DNA from: Hawksworthiomyces lignivorus | Lineage: Eukaryota > Ascomycota > Sordariomycetes > Ophiostomatales > Ophiostomataceae | NCBI GenBank assembly: GCA_002917075.1 | Contig: NTMA01000065.1 | Span: 161,642-225,641 of the forward strand | DNA: 64,000 nucleotides | Reading direction: 5' to 3' | In this document: piece by piece, positions 13,539 to 23,813 of the stretch | Layout of the letters: each line of letters begins with the position of its first letter | How positions within the stretch are numbered: the first letter of the stretch is position 1 | Notes under the pieces: generated by a model | The model's database searches: none | The model's input: the letters and a program-made list of their open reading frames with translations, nothing else | What the model was told of the DNA's origin: nothing | Made by a program: the position numbers and the translations under genes

Positions 13539-15037
13539 TCATATGCTGTACGAAGACACATAGTACTTCAAATAGAGCGCCGTTAGCACGTGGAATTTTT
13601 CCGGGCCAAATAAGGCCCCTCCACCACCGTTTCTATTCTTCTTGGAGGGGAAGTAGTTACTCACAGTAATCGAACTCATGTCGTCCGCGTCATCCAGTTC
13701 GTCCGGCTGCGAGACGTAGACGTGCAGGATCAGCGCGGTGCCGTCGATAAAGCAGGCGATCACACGGCCGTCCAGGCGGCCGACGCTCAGCACGCGGCTC
13801 CAGTCGCGGCCGTCCACGCGAACAGTGGCAAACTTGTCCGGACCGGCCTCGCGGTACAGGGTGCTGGGGTGCTCGGCGAGCGGCACCTGGAGGGCCTCCT
13901 CGTTCATGGAGGGGTTCTCCAGGTCGTTCCAGACCGTCTCGACGCTGAGCGCGTCGGTCACGAGCCGCAGGCGCAGCATGCCATACATGTTAGCGCTGAG
14001 CTCGAGCTTGGGGCTGCTGCCGACGCCGCCGCTGCCCCCCCCTCCGACTGCAGACGTGGATGGAAACAGCCCGCCGCCCATCGACGACGACCCGCCGCCA
14101 CCGCTGCCCGAAGTCGTGTGCGCCAGCTTGGTGAAGCGGTCGGATACAGCCTTGAGCTGCAGGAGCGGCGGCAGGACGATGTTGACATCTGCCTCGGGCA
14201 CGGCGGGCTCCAGCACGCTGTCCATTGCCTCGGCGGCCATGACGCGCACGGGCATGTCTTGGATGACCGTCTTCTCGCGCTCGCGCTTGACGGTCAGCTC
14301 AAGTGCCTCTTCGCGCTGCTGAGATGCGTCGTCAAATGCCGCCTCGCCAAACGTGCTCTCTCGGCCGCCGTAGTATCCAACGCGCCGTCCGCCCGCACCG
14401 CTGCCCCCGCCGCCCCCGCCCATGCTGCCTGCACCGCCAGAGCCGCCGCCAAATCCACCGAAGCCGCCAAAGCCACCGCCCCGCGGATTTGTCATTGTGT
14501 GAATGGTCATGGACAGGACGGGCACGCCGTCGCGTTTCGTCAGGCGGAGCATGGCGTCCGTGCTGTTCAGGGCGGACTTGAGGGCGCGCTGCAGCGACGC
14601 AAGGGTGATCTCGATATTGATGGCATTATTGACATTTAGGGACTGGATGTTGTACTCGTCAAAAAGGAAATCCCTGTGAAATGTTCTGCAGAGACGGTTG
14701 TTAGCATATGCATTTCTTTCCAGTCCATCATGTTTGTTTGATGCGGGAATTGGTGTATGCGAAAGGGTGGGGAGCAGAAGAACAGGAAGGTGGTGAGACG
14801 CACGCCCATACTTGAGAGCCCTTGTCTGGGACTACAATGAACCGGACCAAATCATCTTCGAGACGGATCCATACGATCTTCTCAAGCGTGTGGAGCGCAG
14901 CAATCAGTTCTAATGGGGGAAGAAAAGACAGGAGGATAAAAGTCAGCTGCCGCCTGTGGACATGCATTGAAAGGAATATGGTGAGCCAATTTACTGGAAA
15001 AGGTTCGGATATTGCGAAGCTCTGCTTTGAACCTCAT
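13539..15037 (-). CDS. HUS1: Checkpoint clamp subunit Hus1 (9-1-1 complex) with Gly-rich insert
   Basis: Exons 14995-15037, 14804-14909, 13665-14685 and 13539-13565 join in phase to 398 residues. The N-terminus [20 protein letters not shown], then [24 protein letters not shown], matches Hus1/Mec3; the last exon encodes only YYVSSYSI, which corresponds to the conserved C-terminal beta strand of fungal Hus1. Hus1 forms the PCNA-like Rad9-Rad1-Hus1 ring loaded at damaged DNA to activate ATR/Mec1 signalling (family knowledge). Unusual for the family is a glycine-rich segment (about residues 117-150: [14 protein letters not shown] repeats) between the two PCNA-like folds, plus a second Gly/Ser-rich patch near the middle. 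Intron 2 uses a GTGCGT donor. The 27-nt terminal exon is easy for gene finders to miss. Confidence 0.9.
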
Positions 15038-15787
15038 CTTTGGCCTGTACGAGCAGAAAATCGAGATCTGCACTGGGTAGACCCCGTGTGTAGAGCGGCA
15101 GCGTTGTCCTGAAGCAGGCTGGGGGAACCGGTGCAGAGTCAAAAAATAGAGCGGAGAAAGATTTAAAGTGTTTATTAAAATAAGACAGATGCGACGACGC
15201 GACTCGACTCTATGCTACGGTGGAAGTCGCGGTAACAGTGGAGCTGTGCGGGGTATATTACTTGCTGCTCTCCTGCTGTAGCAGAGCAGATTGCCAAGTT
15301 GGGAAAGGGCTAGGCAAGAGCTGCCCCGCACCTACTACCGAGTAGCTCTTTCCCTACGTAATGGTTACAGAACATCGCTCGTGCCTTTTGCATTAGGCAG
15401 TTGTCGTTATGTGTATTATTAGATATGTCGTTAACTATTTCCTAGACGAGCAACTGCAATATATGGAGAACGGAAAATGGAAAGGAAAACGTCAAGGAAA
15501 GAATGAGGGAAAGGCAGAAGGAAAGAGCGAGAAAGAGTTTCAGCTACCTATTACAAGAAGAACGGTGGTCTGTCTGGAAAAACAAGAGACAAAAAGAAGA
15601 TTTCTCAAAGACATGGATGAAAAAGAAGACAGTATTCCACATAAATAAAAAGCAAGCAAACCCAAAGCACAAGCCAAAATGAAGAGTAATGGTTTCTTCT
15701 TCCTCTTCCTCTGTTCTCTCCCCTCCTCCGCCCCTCACCCGGAACTGCTCACAGCTCGTGTGCTAGTCTAGCCTTCCGTAGCGCAGC
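15038..15787. other. Intergenic, no gene seen
   Basis: 750 bp between the HUS1 5' end and the RING gene 3' end. A purine-rich stretch at 15470-15545 yields small open frames with Lys/Glu repeats that I do not regard as coding. Confidence 0.5.
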
Positions 15788-16837
15788 TTAATAGTGAGCC
15801 CAGCCCTGGAAAGGAAGCTCTCTTGCCGGATCGGTGCGCGGCTCCTGCTCCGCCCACCATCCGCCAAATGCCGTGCCGTGGATCCTACGCCACCGCTCCC
15901 AGTAGGCCGCTTTGGCGTTGGATTCTTCGGCAGAGAGAGCGCGTGCGCTGCCCGGAGCAAACATGCGCAAGGCGAGCCCCGCAGCACGGCCCATGATGGA
16001 GGGGCTGGACGAGGAGCCGGCGATATCTCCTGTGAGCGACTCGTCTCGGTTGAGAAAGAGAAAGCAGTATGAGCAAGCGGTGTCGAGCGTAGGCTTATCC
16101 GGAAGCATGAGGGACGACGTGGGCGATGCAGCCTTTGGCGAGGAGGGGCCCGGGAGAGAGGACAACGAGGGCAGCGAGGAGGAGGAAGAGGCAGGTGAAG
16201 AGGCTGAGACCGAAGAGACGGAGGATGACGGCGAGGGCGGTACCGGTGTTTTTGCCCGGCTGCGACGGCGGCTGTGGCGGCTACTCCCTCCTCCGCCGGC
16301 GGCGGCGGAAGTAGCATGGGAGGGTGATTTGGACTCCGAGCGCGATGTCACACGGACGACGGCGGACAGTACGGCTTGCTTGGCCAGAAGCCGGCTACTC
16401 CTGCGGCGCTGGAAGCGACTGGACGAATCTTCCGGATTGTCCCCTTGTTCTCTTGCACTTTCATCAGCCCCCCTATCGCTGTTGTCCTTATCAGAGCCCG
16501 GGGGTGGAGAGATTGTTGGCAGAAACGGGTGACCGCAGATGTGGAGCATCGGCTGGCGGCACATGGGACACGCCGGCTGCTCGGCCATGCCGAGCCAGTT
16601 CTTAACGCAAAAGGAGCCGAAGCTATGGCCGCAGGGCAGCGTTGCCCAGGTTTCGACGATCGCCTCGGGGGTTTCGGTGCCGACGGGGACATGGCAGATG
16701 GGACAAGGCTCGGGCGGCAGCTGCGGCTTTTTCCCTCTATCGTCGTCCATCTCGCGATCGTCCACCACGGGGGAGGTTGTGTTTGTAGTTTTTAAACTGA
16801 GGCCCAGGAGGGGCAGCTTTGCTCGAATCTTGCTCAT
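15788..16837 (-). CDS. RING-like zinc finger protein, function unknown
   Basis: Single exon of 349 residues, starting at the ATG before SKIRAKLPLLG; in-frame sequence further upstream has no conserved look. The zinc finger (about residues 45-100) reads CPICHVPV, then TLPCGHSFGSFCVKNWL, then CPMCRQPM. The spacing is that of a RING-H2 finger, but the ligand normally found three residues after the GH histidine is a glycine, so one zinc ligand is absent; variants of this type occur in fungal RING-like proteins. The middle is Ser/Pro-rich and low complexity; the last 100 residues include WERWRRIHGTAFGGWW. Ubiquitin-ligase activity would be the default guess but is uncertain given the missing ligand. 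Confidence 0.72.
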   Translation of the reverse strand: MSKIRAKLPLLGLSLKTTNTTSPVVDDREMDDDRGKKPQLPPEPCPICHVPVGTETPEAIVETWATLPCGHSFGSFCVKNWLGMAEQPACPMCRQPMLHICGHPFLPTISPPPGSDKDNSDRGADESAREQGDNPEDSSSRFQRRRSSRLLAKQAVLSAVVRVTSRSESKSPSHATSAAAGGGGSSRHSRRRSRAKTPVPPSPSSSVSSVSASSPASSSSSLPSLSSLPGPSSPKAASPTSSLMLPDKPTLDTACSYCFLFLNRDESLTGDIAGSSSSPSIMGRAAGLALRMFAPGSARALSAEESNAKAAYWERWRRIHGTAFGGWWAEQEPRTDPARELPFQGWAHY

Positions 16838-18311
16838 CGTATTCTGAAGTAATGGACCGACGAGCCGTCTGTGTGCGTTGGCGGCAAAAGAAGCGTCTGT
16901 TTGTCGATACACAAAGAATTGCTCATAAAAAAGAGGGGGTGTCCAGGAAGCTGGGAGCCAAGGTCCAGGATGACGAAACAAGTTCCTGTGTTTCTCCCTT
17001 TATTTTTATTTTATTTTTATTTTTTTAATTCTTTAATTCTTTATTTTCATCTTCTCTTCACACAGTGAACGACGCAAAAGATTGAGAATAGGGCTCTGGC
17101 GTTGGAACAATGTTAGTTTCTCTCTCCAGCGGGATAAAAGAACAGTGTGGGAGCTTTAGTGTCAGACGACAAAAATATAAGTGCAAGGGAGGGGGAATCT
17201 CTTGATGGGTGACATGTGCAGTGTGCGCAGTAGTGTGATGATATGCCAGCGATGTAAGACAACGAAATAAAGAAGAAACAGTCCGAAGAAAACGAAGAGA
17301 TCGGCGGATCAGATGTGGTTGGGTGTGCTGGAGCAGATAAAATAAATCAAGACAAGAAGAAAAGTCATGGAATCAGGCCGGTAAGGCAGGGAGGAGTGGG
17401 CAAGTTGTTAGGCAACACCAACTTTCGGCTGCACGTGGGCTGCTTTGGGGGGGGGGGGGTCTTAGTTGACCCAAGGATTGGTTCGTCGTGAGTGAGACCT
17501 GAGAGAACGAAGAACAGAAAATGACGGAGAGAACTACGATGGACAGGTCATACCCTGGGCCGGAAGCAAGAAGAGAGAGAGAGGGCATTAAAGTCCTACC
17601 TGAAGGGCGGTGCCCGGCGGTGGTGGTGAATAATAAGTACAGCTTCGCGAAGACGATCTGCGAGCTGCGCAGTTGCCAGCCTTGCGCTGGTGTTAGTGTC
17701 GGCCCCGGTGTTTAGCTTCTTCTGGTGTTGGGGCTTTTCTTAGTGATTATCAGGCTACCGCTCCCTTCGTGAGGCGACACCGCGGGCCGCTGAGTATAAG
17801 AGGGAGCGCCTTTTTCTTAAACACGCCCTTAGCAAACAGAAATGCTTCCCCCCGCAGGAACAGGGAAAACGGCGGCGCCAAATTCCTGGCTTTTGGGGGA
17901 TACCGATTGCTTCGCACACCACAGCGCAGCAAAAACGGTCTCCTGCGGTCTAGCATCTGGTCGGCCGTACTTTTCTTTACGCCTTACGAGGTGCGTCTCA
18001 CGCCACACATGGGCCAACGATAGAAGAGGTTGGCCCGGGATGACCCAGTTACAGGCAACAGTGCTTTGTCTAGTATGAGGTGTTCTTCGTTGATTCGCCG
18101 AATGGGCGCAGATATCGTACACAAAATGAGCATGGCAGTGGCTCCTAAACGCTTAAAGGCGGGGGGAAATGCACATGGGGGTGGACAAAGGAAAAAAAAA
18201 GAAAGAAAGAAACCAGATGAGATCCAAGCATGGGCTCCATATGCATGAGATAAAAAAAAATGACATGAAGAAAAAAGAAAAGAAAAAGGAAAGACGGAAG
18301 ACTACCGGTCG
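16838..18311. other. Intergenic, no gene seen
   Basis: 1.47 kb upstream of the RING gene and downstream of the 183-residue gene. It holds a T-rich tract at 16990-17045, a G run at 17447-17458 and an A/G-rich tract at 18185-18300. No open frame here resembles a protein. Confidence 0.5.
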
Positions 18312-19063
18312 CTATCTTGGCCGCTCTTCCTCCTCGTCGCTATCGTCCATAAAGCCCTGTTCTAAGCTGAGGGATGCGTGTTAGTTCCCGCTGCTGTCCA
18401 AGCCATCAGAGTTTCACGAATAGGGGTGGGGGGAGCGCGGCTAGGAGGCACGAAAAAGAGAAGGAATGCTTACTCTCTGCTCAGTCGTCTTGTGTCGTAC
18501 ACGGCGCCGCCGCGCGGCAGCTCGTGCCGCCGGATGCGGTCGCGGCTGATGTGGCTCAGCTCTTCGCCCTCTTCGCCGCCCGGAAGCCCAATGGTGTGGC
18601 CGTCGACGTCGTCGTCGTCCTGCTCCTCGTCTGACAGCATGTCGGAGTCGTGCTGGGCGGCCGACTGCCGAAAGCCGAGGATGCCGCCCAGCCTCGTAGG
18701 GAGATGGCTGCCGATGCCCGTGTCGCCGCCGTTCTGGGCGACGCGCTGCCGCCACGTCGTGGTGGCGAAGAACCGGCCGATGGCGCCCTGCACGCGGTAG
18801 CGAAACGACGACGTCTGGTTGGAGATGGTGTCGAGCGGGAGGTAGTGGCTGTAGCGGTTGCGGTAGTGCTGCCACGCGGGGATGACGGCGAAGCTGAGGA
18901 GCAGGTAGGCGAGGAGGGCGATGACGGCGGGGACGAGGAGCGTCTGCCGTGCCGGGGGGGGGTCAGTCAGTCAGCCGTCGGCGAGCCGCCGTAGAAGGAG
19001 AATGGAGTTGAAAATTGGGAGACTGTTCTATCTCACCTTGATCACTGATAACGTGGCACCCAT
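18312..19063 (-). CDS. Small single-pass membrane protein, conserved-looking orphan
   Basis: Exons 19037-19063, 18474-18943 and 18312-18366 join in phase to 183 residues. Exon 1 encodes only MGATLSVIK. Residues 10-30 (TLLVPAVIALLAYLLLSFAV) form one hydrophobic helix close to the N-terminus, so the protein is probably membrane anchored with a soluble C-terminal part. That part has a basic segment (YRVQGAIGRFFATTTWRQR), then an acidic linker (DEEQDDDDVDG) and ends MDDSDEEERPR. I recognise the layout as a small fungal protein of unknown function and cannot name a family. Splice borders are GTGAGA/AG and GTAAGC/AG. Confidence 0.7.
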
Positions 19064-19825
19064 GGCGGGCTAGTCTGAGGAGCGAATGGTCGACAAAAGG
19101 CCGTTAAGAGACACAGAAGAGAGATGCTTGCGCGTCCTCTGGGAGTGAAAGATTAAATGACCATGCGAAGACTCGCGACTTTTTTCTTCGTAGCAAGGGA
19201 AATATTCGCTGTTGTAGAAACCCCTAATCCTAATTCGACACAGAAAGGTGCTCAGCACAGAGAAGCGATCTGGTCGCTGCTGCTCTCCTCTTTCAGACGT
19301 CACGACGATGATGCAGATTGCGTGTCTTGTGGAGCGAAGCCGAGAAAAGCGAAACCACATATATTACAATTAGCCCGCCGCTTGCCCCCATTCTGCAGTG
19401 CTCGCATCCACCATTCGTGCTGTATTACTCGTAAGCTGCGTGTTCTCAGAGCAGCTAATTCGGCCGAGGTCAAGCCACTGTAGCAAGCCACTTTATGCCG
19501 TAAGCCACCGCCCAAGACCATGCAGCCATAGATAGCGTCGGCTCCCCAGACGGGCGCTGATTTAAGTTTTCAGGGCAGCCAGGTTCGGTTTTGACAAGTG
19601 TGTTGCGCAGAATGCTTTCTTCTTTTCTCTCCTGAGCTGTCTGTTTATATTCCTTTTATTTGCTGCCATGCCTTCCGGCGGTGTCCGCCATAGAGTGCTC
19701 GAGGAGCTTACATAACATGTTACAATTACACAAATTACCGCAGTGGGCGGCACTAGGAACTTTCTTACTCGATGGATATGCCACAACAGCTCCTAACCGT
19801 CCTAGCCATCACTGCGCTGGAGCCG
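19064..19825. other. Intergenic between 183-aa gene start and NLR 3' end
   Basis: 762 bp with no recognisable gene, repeat or RNA. Confidence 0.5.
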
Positions 19826-22800
19826 TTATCCGACAATTCTGTAGCCCTTTGAAGTAGCATACCACAGCGGCGTGCGGCCCTCCTGGTCTACCAATGTGGC
19901 GTCGGCGCCACTGTCTAGAAGAAGCTGTATGACGGACTTGTTGCCATATCTTGCGGAAGCCCATGACAGCGGCGTCCGGCCCCCGAGATCCGCCGAGTCG
20001 ACGTCCGCGCCCTTGCTGAGAAGCAGGTGCACATTGTTCTGGCTCCTTCCTGCGGAAGCCCACAACAGCGGTGTGCGGCCCCAGCGGTCCACAGATCTGA
20101 TGCTGGCACCGTTGTCAAGAAGAAGCTGCACGGCAGCCTCGCTGTGACGCCCTTCGGAAGCCCACGACAGCGGCGTCCGACCCCGCCTATCCGCCAGGTC
20201 AATGCCGGCGCCGCTTTTGAGAAGTAGTCGTATGATATCGCACTTGCCGGACTCGGACGCCCATGACAGTGGCGTACGGCCCTGGTCATCTACGGAATCT
20301 ATGTAGGCACCTTTGTCAAGAAGCACTCGTGCAAGCCCCTCGTAGCCATGCTTGGAAGCCCACCACAGCGGCGTCCGGCCCTGCTTATCCGCCGCGTCGG
20401 TATTCGCACCACTGTCGAGAAGCAGCTGGATGGTCCGCCTATGGCGGTATTTAAAGGCCAGCAAAAGCGGTGACTGGCCGTCTGCGTCCACCGATTCGAT
20501 GTTGGCGCCGCTGCGGAGAAGTAAACGTACGACTGCGTCGTGCGCTTCTAATGCTGCCGACGAGATTGGCGTCAGGCCGTACTTGTCCGCAGATTCAATG
20601 TTTGCGCCTTTGTCGAGGAGGAGCTGCACAACTTCTTCACGCCCTTTCCAGGACGCCAAAAGCAGAGGCGTGTTTTTAGCGCTGCTCGTGGACTCGATGT
20701 CGGCGCCCTGTTCCAGAAGGAGCCGTACGACTGCTTCGTGCCCTTTCCTGGCTGCCCACAACAGCGGCGTGTTGCCCTCATCGTCCGCCAGCTCGGTGCA
20801 GGCGCCATGAGCAAGGAGGACTCGTACGACTTCCTCGTAACCTCCCTTGGCTGCCCGCAGAAGAGGGGTCTCGCCGTCTGCGTCTGCCGGATCGGCGTTG
20901 GCACCTTTTTCGAGAAGGCGTCGCACGACATCCTCGTGCCCTCCCTTGGCAGCCCGGAAGAGCGGTGTCTGCCCGCTGTGGTCAGTCGAATCGGCATTGG
21001 CACCCTTGTCGAGAAGGAGTCGCACGATTTCCCCGTGCCCTCTCTGGGCTGCCTGCAGAAGCGGCCTCTGGCCGCTGCAATCTACCGCTTCGGTGTCGGC
21101 ACCCTTGTCCAGAAGCAGCTGCACCGCTGTCGCGCGTCCTGCCGTGGCAGCATAATGTAGCGGCGTCCTGCCTTCGGAGTCTTCTGCGTCGATTTCTGCT
21201 GCGATTTCGTCTTCCCTCCGCAGGATGGCCTGCAGTAACCCGACCAATTGGCGCTTTGACGCAATATGCAACAGCCGGGCGCCCTCCCGTGCACCATCAA
21301 GCTTTTTCGTTGTCCACCGTTCTCTTTCCTGGCAGACATGGCGCCATCTCTCCACAAGATAGTTGGATGGCCAGCTGAAAAGCTCCAGAAGGTCCTCTTG
21401 TGGCACCTGGGAAGCATCGCACTGCTCCACGTGTATCAGCCACGAAGCTGCGGCGTAGTCTAAGAAGGGTAGGCTAAAATCTGAGTGCGCTGTGTACCGA
21501 GCAATTTCCTCCATTGCCAAGTAGCGGATGCAGATCCTGGACAGCCGAAAGTGTGCCATCCCAATTACATTACCGGCTGACGCAAAGCGACTGCTCAGGA
21601 CCAGCAGGCCTTTTTCAACAAAGAAGTCCTTGACAGACTGGTGGATGAATTGGACTGCCCCTATAAGGGTGGCCACCTCGACAAGACCGCAGCTGAGCGT
21701 CTGAACTTGCCTTTTAAGACGGTCGTTGTCGGCTACGTACTCGTCATCGTTTTGACATTGATGCAGTGATCGATGAGGGCAGTCGACGTCGATCACCATG
21801 GCCCATCGCAGCTCGTATATGGACAGGGCGTACGTGGCAAAACAGACCCACTGGATTAATTTCAGGGAAGCCGGCTGCATGGTCTGCACGAGTCCGCTAT
21901 ACAGCTCATCGAGCTCGGGGGGGAGGGCATAGACCACCGCTTTGATCTTCCCCAGGGTGGCGCCCTCGCGGTCGAGGTCCAGGACCTTGTTTACCACGAG
22001 GCGCGCCCACATAAACACGCCAGCGGCACGTTCCGTAACAAGAGCTGGGATCTCCGTTGATGTTCTCGAACGAAACTCGGCCAGCTGGTCATCTACGAAT
22101 GTCGAAATATCGTACCCATTTTCATCCTCCGGGCATATTTCGAGAGCACCGTCTAGGTCCAAGATGGGATAGTGACGGCAAGAAAAGCAGACGCGAAATA
22201 GTTGGACGCCAGAGGGCAAAGACGGAATATCCTTTAACAGCCACTTAAACATCGTGATAAGACTGATCGCCGCCTCCTTGCCGCACTCGTCCAACGCGTC
22301 GACAAACAACCACACAGAGTGCGTCTGCAGGATCTTCGAAAGAGACAACCGCAGAAAATCCCGTAGTTCGTCTTCATACCATTCCCACCGTACGCCCGGG
22401 TCGCCAACGTCCTTGCTCCTTCTCTCAAAGGCGTCGACAAGATCCAGCAGCACGTCGGGCGAATGGCTCAAGATCTGATGAAGGAGCGATCGCAAAAGAC
22501 CGAGAGGCGTTCTCTGGAGTTCGTCGCCACGGCCGTGGAAGAAAAACGAAAGGAAAACAGCGTTCTCGTCCGCTTCGTGTTTCTCGAGAGCATGCCTCAG
22601 CAATGTTGACTTTCCAGAGCCCGGCTTTCCCTTGATCCAAAGTAGGCCTCGATCCTCGGCAGCCCACGTGCGGTACGTTTGGTGTTGAAGCAGCCACTTG
22701 CAGGTTCCCGTGAGGGCAGGGTCAATATCGTGGAAGCGGTCATTCATTCGTGGAAAGGCTAGCGATCTTAGGCAATCCTGCAACTTCTTTCGCGCAGATT

Positions 22801-23813
22801 CCATTTCAAATCGGTTTGGAGCTTTTAAAGATGTGTTTTAGCCGAGTACCACATACTCTACAAAGGCCATCGGCCTAGTGATCCTTACCGACGTGCAGCA
22901 CCCACCGCCTCACCTCCCCGACCAACCTCTTAAATCCATTGTCTTCCGCAGAGGCAAACCGGACCATTTCCCTGTGGTCCGCATGAATGCTGATGGGGAC
23001 ATGGCCCTCGAATATGGCGGACTCTTTGGACACGACCACTCCGACGACAGGCAGCGGCAGTTCTTCGTAAAAGCATGCAATCTTGATGCTCTTCCTGCCC
23101 TCGTTCTCCAGCTCTCGTATCATGTTTGCAAAGCGGACTTGTATCGACTGGAGATGCTGGCTATCCCTTTGTAACACATCCAACAGCTTTGTGTTCGCCG
23201 ACTTCACGAGGCCCAGAGCAGAAGCAGGCATCTTCGCCCAGTCTGCCATCCAGGATCCCCTATGAGGGGTTCCCATGAACGCGACACCTCTGGTGCACTC
23301 AAAGATGCCACGCAGATAGGTATTTGGATGATTGCGCGAGAGGAGAAGGGCTTCTTTGCAGACGAGACCGCCCAGGCTGTGGGCAACGAATATGAGAGGG
23401 CGGGTCGACGCATCGCAGTCTTCGCGGTCCGTCGTCAAGTCGACGAGCAGGTTTGTCGCATGGTCCTCCAGCTGGTTCGTCGACGCGGCGGACTTTCGCA
23501 CGACGTATGCATCGTAGCCGAATGTGAGTATGCGAGCCGTCTCGAGCTTTAGCGGAAGGAGAGTCTTTGGCCACGGCTCGCCCCCTCCGGCAGCCCAGGT
23601 GCTCTCTCTGTCCCCGGCCAGGCCGTGGACAAAGCAGATGTCGACCGTGGCTTCTGGGCACTCGTGGAGCACCTTGACGCCGTCGGGGAAGGCGGCGTGC
23701 AAGGCAGGACTTGTCTCGGTCCGCGAGTGCGAAGTGGGCTGAAGTGGGCGGCTCGCTGCTGGCTGAGGACTGGGTACGGTCTTCCGCTTGTAGCGCTTAA
23801 GAAATCGACCCAT
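19826..23813 (-). CDS. Fungal NLR-type receptor: serine esterase - NACHT - ankyrin repeats
   Basis: Two exons (22889-23813, 19826-22821) separated by a 67-bp intron (22822-22888, GTAAGG donor) give 1306 residues. The N-terminal alpha/beta hydrolase (residues about 35-300) has the oxyanion region VDICFVHGLAGDRESTW, nucleophile elbow FVAHSLGG and a candidate catalytic His in SIHADHREMVRF; it resembles the DUF676/PGAP1-like esterases found on fungal NLRs. A linker with CLRSLAFPRMNDR leads to the NACHT domain: P-loop GKPGSGKST at about 373-381 and Walker B LFVDALDEC. From about residue 830 come a degenerate and then 13 full ankyrin repeats of 33-34 residues (TPLLWAARKGHE type), ending inside a fourteenth at KGYRIVG. 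Proteins of this build act in non-self recognition and programmed cell death in fungi (family knowledge); the ligand here is unknown. Without joining the intron the gene would be miscalled as two. Confidence 0.9.

Noticed and set aside
15409..15648. 79-codon Lys/Glu-rich plus-strand frame
   Set aside because: It arises from a purine-rich low-complexity stretch without protein features.
22822..22888. Separate esterase and NACHT-ankyrin genes
   Set aside because: A 67-bp intron with GTAAGG donor and AG acceptor joins the two frames in phase, and the fused build is typical of fungal NLRs.
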